Assembly (NCBI GenBank): GCA_036273915.1 | Contig: DASUGR010000149.1 | Coordinates: 1-13,308, forward strand | Direction of reading: 5' to 3' | DNA length: 13,308 nt | Origin: PLA2 sp036273915 | GTDB lineage: Bacteria; Planctomycetota; PLA2 | Part shown: piece by piece, positions 12,265 to 13,308 of the stretch | Layout: each line of letters begins with the position of its first letter | Numbering within the stretch: the stretch's first letter is position 1 | Translations under genes and position numbers: made by a program | The notes under the pieces: model-generated | The model's database searches: none | What the model was told of the DNA's origin: nothing | Seen by the model: the letters and a program-made list of their open reading frames with translations, nothing else

Positions 12265-13137
12265 ATGATCCGCGCGGACTACCCGCTCCTCCTCGACCCC
12301 CACCTCGCGCAGCGCGTGTGGGCAGGCACGTCGCTCGGCAAGGGCGTCGGCGAGGCGTGGGACCTCTCCGTCCACCCGCACGGCCCCTGCCTCGTGCGGA
12401 ACGGCGCGCTCAAGGGGCGCACGCTCGCCGAGGTGGCGCTCGCGTGCGCCGCCGACTTCGGCGGCCCGCTCAAGCTGCTGGCGAAGCGTCTCGACTGCGC
12501 GGAGGAGCTGTCCGTGCAGGTCCACCCGGTCGACATGGACCCGAAGACCGAGGCGTGGGTCGCGCTCCGCGCGAAGCCGGGCGCGGGCGTCTACCACGGC
12601 TTTCAGCGCGACGTGACGGCCGACGAGGTGCGGACCGCGGCGAGGGACGGCTCGCTCCCGAAACTCCTGCGCTTCCTGCCGCTCGATCCGGGCGGCGCGG
12701 TGTTCGTGCCCTCGGGCACGGTGCACGCGATCGGCGGCGGCCTCGTGCTCTTCGAGATCCAGCAGTCGGCGGACACGACCTACCGCCTCTTCGACTGGGG
12801 CCGCGACCGCGAGCTCCACCTCGAGGAGGGGCTCAAGTGCGCCGACCTCCGCGCGGCGCGCCCGCTGCCCGAGCCGGCGCAGATCGCGGAAGGCCGCACG
12901 CGGCTCGTCTCGTGCGAGCACTTCCACGTCGACCGCGTCGAGGCGGAGGGCTCGTTGCGCGTGGACCCGATGGACCGGTGGCGCGCGGTGCTCGTGGTCA
13001 ACGGCAACGCGCGGATCGGGTCGCACGAGGCGGGGCCGGGCGAGACCATGCTCCTGCCGAGGGCGATCGGCGCGATGACGCTCTACACGAAGGGCAAGGT
13101 CACCGCGCTCGTGTACGGGCCCGGGCCGGGGGGTTAA
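12265..13137 (+). CDS. manA: mannose-6-phosphate isomerase, class I
   Basis: 290 residues, ATG 12265, GAGG five bases upstream. This zinc enzyme interconverts fructose 6-phosphate and mannose 6-phosphate, feeding GDP-mannose for polysaccharides and glycans, or mannose use, in the cytoplasm. Visible: the family opening RVWAGTSLGKGVGEAWDLSV, zinc ligands Q85 and H87 in LSVQVHP, E96 in KTEAW, H154 in PSGTVHAIGGG, and the catalytic-face segment QQSADTTYRLFDWGR. The length fits the short Bacillus-type class I enzymes, which lack the helical insert of E. coli ManA. The second cupin half (about 210-290) is intact. The strong terminator 15 bases upstream means it needs its own promoter, readthrough or attenuation; no promoter is evident in the 70-bp gap. 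Confidence 0.93.
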   Translation: MIRADYPLLLDPHLAQRVWAGTSLGKGVGEAWDLSVHPHGPCLVRNGALKGRTLAEVALACAADFGGPLKLLAKRLDCAEELSVQVHPVDMDPKTEAWVALRAKPGAGVYHGFQRDVTADEVRTAARDGSLPKLLRFLPLDPGGAVFVPSGTVHAIGGGLVLFEIQQSADTTYRLFDWGRDRELHLEEGLKCADLRAARPLPEPAQIAEGRTRLVSCEHFHVDRVEAEGSLRVDPMDRWRAVLVVNGNARIGSHEAGPGETMLLPRAIGAMTLYTKGKVTALVYGPGPGG

Positions 13138-13152
13138 GGGGTTCCGGGGTCA

Positions 13153-13168
13153 GGGGGCCTGCGCCCCC
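13153..13168. terminator. GC-rich hairpin between convergent genes
   Basis: GGGGGC (13153-13158), loop CTGC, GCCCCC (13163-13168) lies between the manA stop and the opposing gene's stop. No T-tract follows on either strand, so it may be a weak bidirectional terminator or only GC-rich sequence. Confidence 0.3.
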
Positions 13169-13189
13169 GAAGCCCCCCCACCTCGTCGC

Positions 13190-13308
13190 CTACTCGCTCG
13201 ACCTCGTGATCGTCACGGCCACGCACGCGATCGCGCCGTCCAGCGCGAGGAAGAGCGGCGCGAAGAGGTGCAGCGCCCCCCACGCCCTCGGCAGGTGCGA
13301 CGCGAGAC
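13190..13308 (-). CDS. membrane protein, C-terminal fragment, runs off the right edge
   Basis: The reverse strand carries an open frame from the window edge to a TAG at 13190-13192, giving 38 residues: LASHLPRAWGALHLFAPLFL, then a segment ALDGAIACVAVTITRSSE. The hydrophobic stretch reads as one transmembrane helix near the C-terminus. Other frames here have much poorer composition. No family can be assigned from so short a piece. It converges on manA. Confidence 0.5.
   Translation of the reverse strand, partial: LASHLPRAWGALHLFAPLFLALDGAIACVAVTITRSSE

Noticed and set aside
10575..12266. Minus-strand 563-codon open frame rich in Leu, Gly and Arg
   Set aside because: It mirrors the Glu/Pro repeat of the real plus-strand gene, which has a signal peptide, TPR units and a strong ribosome site.

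Overview
The window is a very GC-rich (about 70% by eye), densely packed bacterial chromosome segment with strong G/C preference at third codon positions and several GTG starts. No phage, insertion sequence, CRISPR array, tRNA or rRNA is visible. The secreted HEAT-repeat plus von Willebrand A (VWA) architecture, the secreted OB/TPR protein with a long acidic tail, and the divergent signalling proteins suggest Planctomycetota or a similarly GC-rich, little-cultured phylum. That is inference: no single-copy marker fixes the taxonomy.

Left part (1-6459). The first 78 bases are the N-terminus of a minus-strand Clp ATPase (ClpB/ClpC type). Divergent from it is a gene for a pseudo-receiver plus degenerate histidine kinase, with two matching 13-bp palindromes 21 bp apart in front. 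It converges on a minus-strand secreted HEAT/VWA protein whose VWA metal-site Asp is lost. That gene and a divergent alpha/beta-hydrolase lipoprotein share an overlapping back-to-back -10 element with apparently leaderless GTG starts. Next are a REC-HD-GYP response regulator (predicted c-di-GMP phosphodiesterase) and a pseudo-REC-GAF-GGDEF diguanylate cyclase, so opposing c-di-GMP enzymes sit side by side.

Middle (6460-9773). Three to four minus-strand genes: a PepSY-like lipoprotein, then, across a gene-free stretch of about 350 bp, a tight cluster pdxJ-dapA-membrane protein with overlapping ends (vitamin B6 synthesis, lysine/diaminopimelate synthesis, unknown five-helix membrane protein). 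The gene-free stretch is the most unusual non-coding part. It holds a perfect 16-bp palindrome followed by a series of hairpins and a long rod-like fold closed by a 15-bp stem, whose only non-Watson-Crick pairs would be G-U on the plus strand. It may be an undescribed structured RNA or a small inverted-repeat element.

Right part (9774-13308). rsmD (16S rRNA methyltransferase) has a Cys at the normally acidic first position of its catalytic motif. A 71-residue FlgM-like protein follows, overlapping by ATGA a secreted OB/TPR protein with a Glu/Pro/Ala repeat tail studded with Cys. A textbook intrinsic terminator separates this pair from manA (mannose-6-phosphate isomerase). The window ends in the C-terminus of a minus-strand membrane protein.
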